A DNA stretch of 64,000 nucleotides from Euglena gracilis (Eukaryota > Euglenida > Euglenophyceae > Euglenales), in the NCBI GenBank assembly GCA_039621445.1, contig CP154954.1, positions 45,983,847-46,047,846 on the forward strand, read 5' to 3'. Numbering within the stretch: the stretch's first letter is position 1; the number at the start of each line of letters is the position of its first letter. The translations under genes and the position numbers were made by a program. The notes beneath the pieces are model-generated. The model was not told the origin of the DNA, did not search any database, and saw only the letters and a list, made by a program, of their open reading frames with translations. Shown piece after piece: positions 61,404-64,000 of the stretch.

Positions 61404-62225
61404 CAGTGGGGGAACTAAATAATGGGACACCTGAGAATTTTGTGGGGTCACACCCAACCCCAGCTCCAAAGCCTCTGCCAGCCCATGGGATATGGTGATG
61501 GTGTGTGCATATTGGCATGGCCCTGCCCCACGCAGCAGTGCCCCAGCCAGCTCTGCTGCAGCACACTGTGCAAAATTCAAGGCCAATCCTATGCAAGCAG
61601 GTTTTTTCCATTTCCTTCCCTTCCTTTTGGACTCCGAAGCAAACCCAGCCTCAGGTAAGGGGACGAGGCGGCTCACACTGCAGTGAGTGGCATTGGACCT
61701 CAACTTTGAACAATGCAAGTTAACAACCCCTGTCAACGTGGGCTGATGGGCGATGGCTTCGATATGCCGACCAATTTGGGCAAAAGGAGGAGGCCAAAAG
61801 TGGTAATTTTCGCCCAAATTGGTCAGCATGTCGAGGTCATCGCCCCATCAGCCAACGTTGACAAAATTACCGAAAATTACCACTTTTGGCCTCCTTTTGC
61901 CCAAATTGGTCGGCATATCGAGGCCATCGCCCATCAGCCCACGTTGACAGGGGTTGTTAACTTGCATTGTTCAAAGTTGGGGTCCAATGCCACTCACTGC
62001 AGCGCAAGCTGCCTCGTCCCCTTACCTGAGGCTGGGTCAGAAAATGGAAAAAAACCTGCTTGCATAGGATTGGTCTGAATTTTGCACAATGTGCTGCAGC
62101 AGAGCTGGCTGGGGCACTGCTGCGTGGGGCAGGGCCATGCCAATGTGCACACGCCATCACCAGCTGGGGGGTTGGGTGTGACCCCACAAAATTCTCAGGT
62201 GTCCCACTATTTAGTTCCCCTATTG
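61404..62225. mobile_element. Tc1/mariner-like foldback (non-autonomous), TA duplication
   Basis: 822 bp. Ends CAGTGGGGGAACTAAATAAT and ATTTAGTTCCCCTATTG, with TA at 61402-61403 and 62226-62227. The two halves are inverted copies over nearly their whole length (about 350-400 bp arms, e.g. GGGACACCTGAGAATTTTGT ... ACAAAATTCTCAGGTGTCCC) around a centre near 61.8 kb with GGGCAAAAGGAGGAGGCCAA. CAGTG.GGG...A.TA..GGGACACCT is typical of Tc1/mariner termini. No transposase gene. Confidence 0.9.
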
Positions 62226-62317
62226 TAGGAATCGAAGGAAATTCCTGGGAACTGTCCATCACCGTGCATAGACCTCCAAGGTCAGGTGCGCACCCGTTCT
62301 GGGCCGCCATCAGGCAT

Positions 62318-62488
62318 ACCTACCCCCCCCCCCCGGGAAATTGTCATGCCCGAGAACCTGTCAGGGTCTCACCCGGAAACTGTCAGGGTCCCTGGTACCG
62401 GCCAACCTGTCATGATAGGAAGTTGTCAGGGTCCCCGGTACTGGCCAACCTGTCAGGTGACAGTTTCCCGGGGGGGGGGGGGGTAGGT
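62318..62488. mobile_element. Small inverted-repeat element with CTGTCAGGGTC repeats
   Basis: ACCTACCCCCC...CCGGGAAATTGTCA at one end and TGACAGTTTCCCGG...GGGGTAGGT at the other. Between them four GTCAGGGTC / CCAACCTGTCA repeats. Confidence 0.75.
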
Positions 62489-62493
62489 GTGTA

Positions 62494-62720
62494 ACCCCCC
62501 CCCAATAGAAGCACAGGTGCATTTATAACAGACTGCCGCCTCCAGCGGCGGGGTGTGCGCTTCAATGGACCCTGCACCTGCACCATTTTTGTTGACTTCC
62601 TTTTGGAAATCCCATCAAAATGAGGGGTGTGCTTGTGGTGGACCGCCGCCTTCAGCGGCGGGGGGTGCGCTTTTATTTGGACCCTGTGCTTGTAGCGGCC
62701 CCGTGCTTCTATAGGGGGGG
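62494..62720. mobile_element. Element with CCCCAATAGAAGCAC ends
   Basis: CCCCCCAATAGAAGCAC at the left and GTGCTTCTATAGGGGGG at the right. Inside, two direct copies of a segment with CCGCCT(C/T)CAGCGGCGGGG hairpins. Confidence 0.75.
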
Positions 62721-62837
62721 TTGTTAATGGGGTATGTTAATGGGCTATTGGGGGGTCGGCTGTTAGTCTCAGCACTACACAAAACCTGTAAGTCAAGGAA
62801 TTGTTGATGAAAATCCGACCCAATGACCAGGCACCTA

Positions 62838-62995
62838 TGCCGACCGCAGCCGACCGCAGCCGACCGCAGCCGACCGCAGCCGACCGCAGCCGACCGCGGG
62901 TTTCAGGACTGTCATAGGTGGGGTGCCGACCGCAGCCAACCGCAGCCGACCGCAGCCGACCGCAGCCGACCGCAGCCGACCGCAGCCGACCGCGC
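62838..62995. repeat. CCGACCGCAG decamer arrays
   Basis: Perfect 10-bp repeats CCGACCGCAG in two blocks (about 62838-62899 and 62928-62994) separated by 28 bp. A third block starts at 63964 and runs off the window. Confidence 0.95.
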
Positions 62996-63084
62996 AACTT
63001 TTTTCCAATTGATGTCAATTTTTCAGTGAGAATGAGGAATTAGGCTCATTTTTATCCCAGATGTTGAGATTTTTCCGGCTCATC

Positions 63085-63895
63085 TGGCTGATGTTGTCAC
63101 TTTTGGCCACTTTTGGCCATTTTTGGCCGTTTTTGGTCGCTTTTGTCCCCTTTTGGCCCATTTGCCACCATAATTCACCCATTTTGACCTATTTCGACCA
63201 TTTTTGGCCATTTTTTGCCCACTTCTTGTAATTTCGGGCCATTTTGTCCTGCTCTTGGGCCATTTTGGGCCATTTCGGGCCATTTCTGACCATTTAAAGC
63301 CACTTTCGACCTTTTCTTTTGTTATTTTTGCCCATTTTTTTTTTGGTCTCTTTTTGGTCCAATTTGACCATTTTGACCATTTTGCGCCAGTTTGTTGCCA
63401 AAAGTGAACAAAAGCTGCTAAAGTGACCCAAATTGGCCAAAAGCAGGGTCATTTTGGGCCATTTTTGGGCATTTTTTTGTTCTTTTTGCCTGCTTTTGGA
63501 ACTTTTGGCCATTTTAACCATGTTTTGCCACTTTTAGGCCATCTTTAGGTCACGTTTGACTGCTCTTGATGTCAAAAGCAACACAAAGACGTTTAAAGTG
63601 GCCTGAAAGTGGCCAGAAGTGGGTAAAAATGGCCAAAAGCAGAGAAAGTGGTCAAAAGTGGGTTAAAGAGGCCAAAAGTGGTCAAAAGAGGTCAAAGCAA
63701 AGCAAAAGCTGGCCAAAGCAGCCAAACCACAGCAAAAAGTGGGCAAAAGCAACAAAAGTGACCAAAAGAAAGCAAAAGGCAGGAAATAATGGGCAAAGGC
63801 AGCAAAAATTGACCAAAAGTCGGCAACAGTGGCCAAAAGCAGTCCAAAAGCATCAAAAACTGGCCAAAAGCAGCGAAAAGTGGCCAAAAGTTGGC
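63085..63895. repeat. Degenerate GGCCATTTT/GGCCAAAAG array with strand switch
   Basis: 63085-63540 consists of TTTTGGCCATTTTTGGCC-type words. From about 63570 to 63895 the complementary form (GTGGCCAAAAGCAGTCAAAA) takes over, so the whole can fold back. It is flanked by decamer arrays on both sides, suggesting one composite unit of about 1.1 kb. Confidence 0.8.
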
Positions 63896-63963
63896 AACAA
63901 TGGATTGTGTGATTGTATGCTCATTTTTTGTTGGCCTGCCCCCCACCTACAGCCAACTACTTT

Positions 63964-64000
63964 GCCGACCGCTGCCGACCGCAGCCGACCGCAGCCGACC
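63964..64000. repeat. CCGACCGCAG decamer array (cut by window end)
   Basis: At least three further decamer copies, same orientation as 62838-62995. Confidence 0.9.

Overview
What it is. The window looks like nuclear DNA of a photosynthetic euglenid (Euglena-type alga). Three lines of evidence support this. (1) The minus strand carries many small exons with AG|...|GT borders that together encode repeated copies of PsaD, the ferredoxin-docking subunit of photosystem I. (2) The copies are joined by a short peptide, [10 protein letters not shown], which fits the decapeptide linker consensus X-M-X-A-X-X-G-X-K-X that I recall for Euglena plastid polyproteins (LHCP, RbcS). (3) Some coding interruptions start with CAG, end with CTG and are flanked by short direct repeats, as euglenid nonconventional introns are. 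A dinoflagellate is the main alternative.

Layout. From about 47.2 kb down to 0.5 kb (minus strand) lies one very diluted psaD polyprotein gene: about 25 coding segments, roughly 2.6 kb of coding sequence (about 875 codons) in about 46.7 kb. Units in transcription order: U1 (47.18-41.1 kb, start not found), U2 (39.8-32.8 kb, two frame-breaking indels), U3 (32.5-26.0 kb), U4 (24.2-17.1 kb, a divergent, shortened PsaD-like unit), U5 (13.75-0.5 kb, ends with a PsaD-type C-terminus and a TGA stop). A full repeat is 603 nt = 201 codons (15-residue linker + about 186 residues of PsaD), with the same intron positions and phases in every unit. The first exons and plastid-targeting presequence of U1 were not found.

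Introns. They are filled with short non-autonomous transposons. At least a dozen have inverted ends (CAG/CATG...CTG) and target-site duplications of 8 bp, many of them exact, sometimes nested. There are also long foldback elements, a 20-copy 77-bp satellite, G/C homopolymers and recurrent GGCGCC-type mini-hairpins. Three such insertions sit inside PsaD coding sequence and would have to be removed from RNA. At two of these sites other units of the same gene have uninterrupted codons, which gives an internal record of intron gain or loss.

Right part (47.2-64 kb). This holds foldbacks and perfect palindromes (49.3-49.6 kb), several plus-strand candidate coding segments of unknown function (49.7-50.4, 54.0-55.2 and 58.8-60.5 kb), a cluster of AATGCGCANNTGCGCATT palindromes (50.9-53.3 kb), more TSD-flanked elements, a Tc1/mariner-like foldback with TA duplication (61.4-62.2 kb), and decamer and GGCC-rich arrays at the end. 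No tRNA, rRNA, CRISPR or bacterial-type signals were seen.
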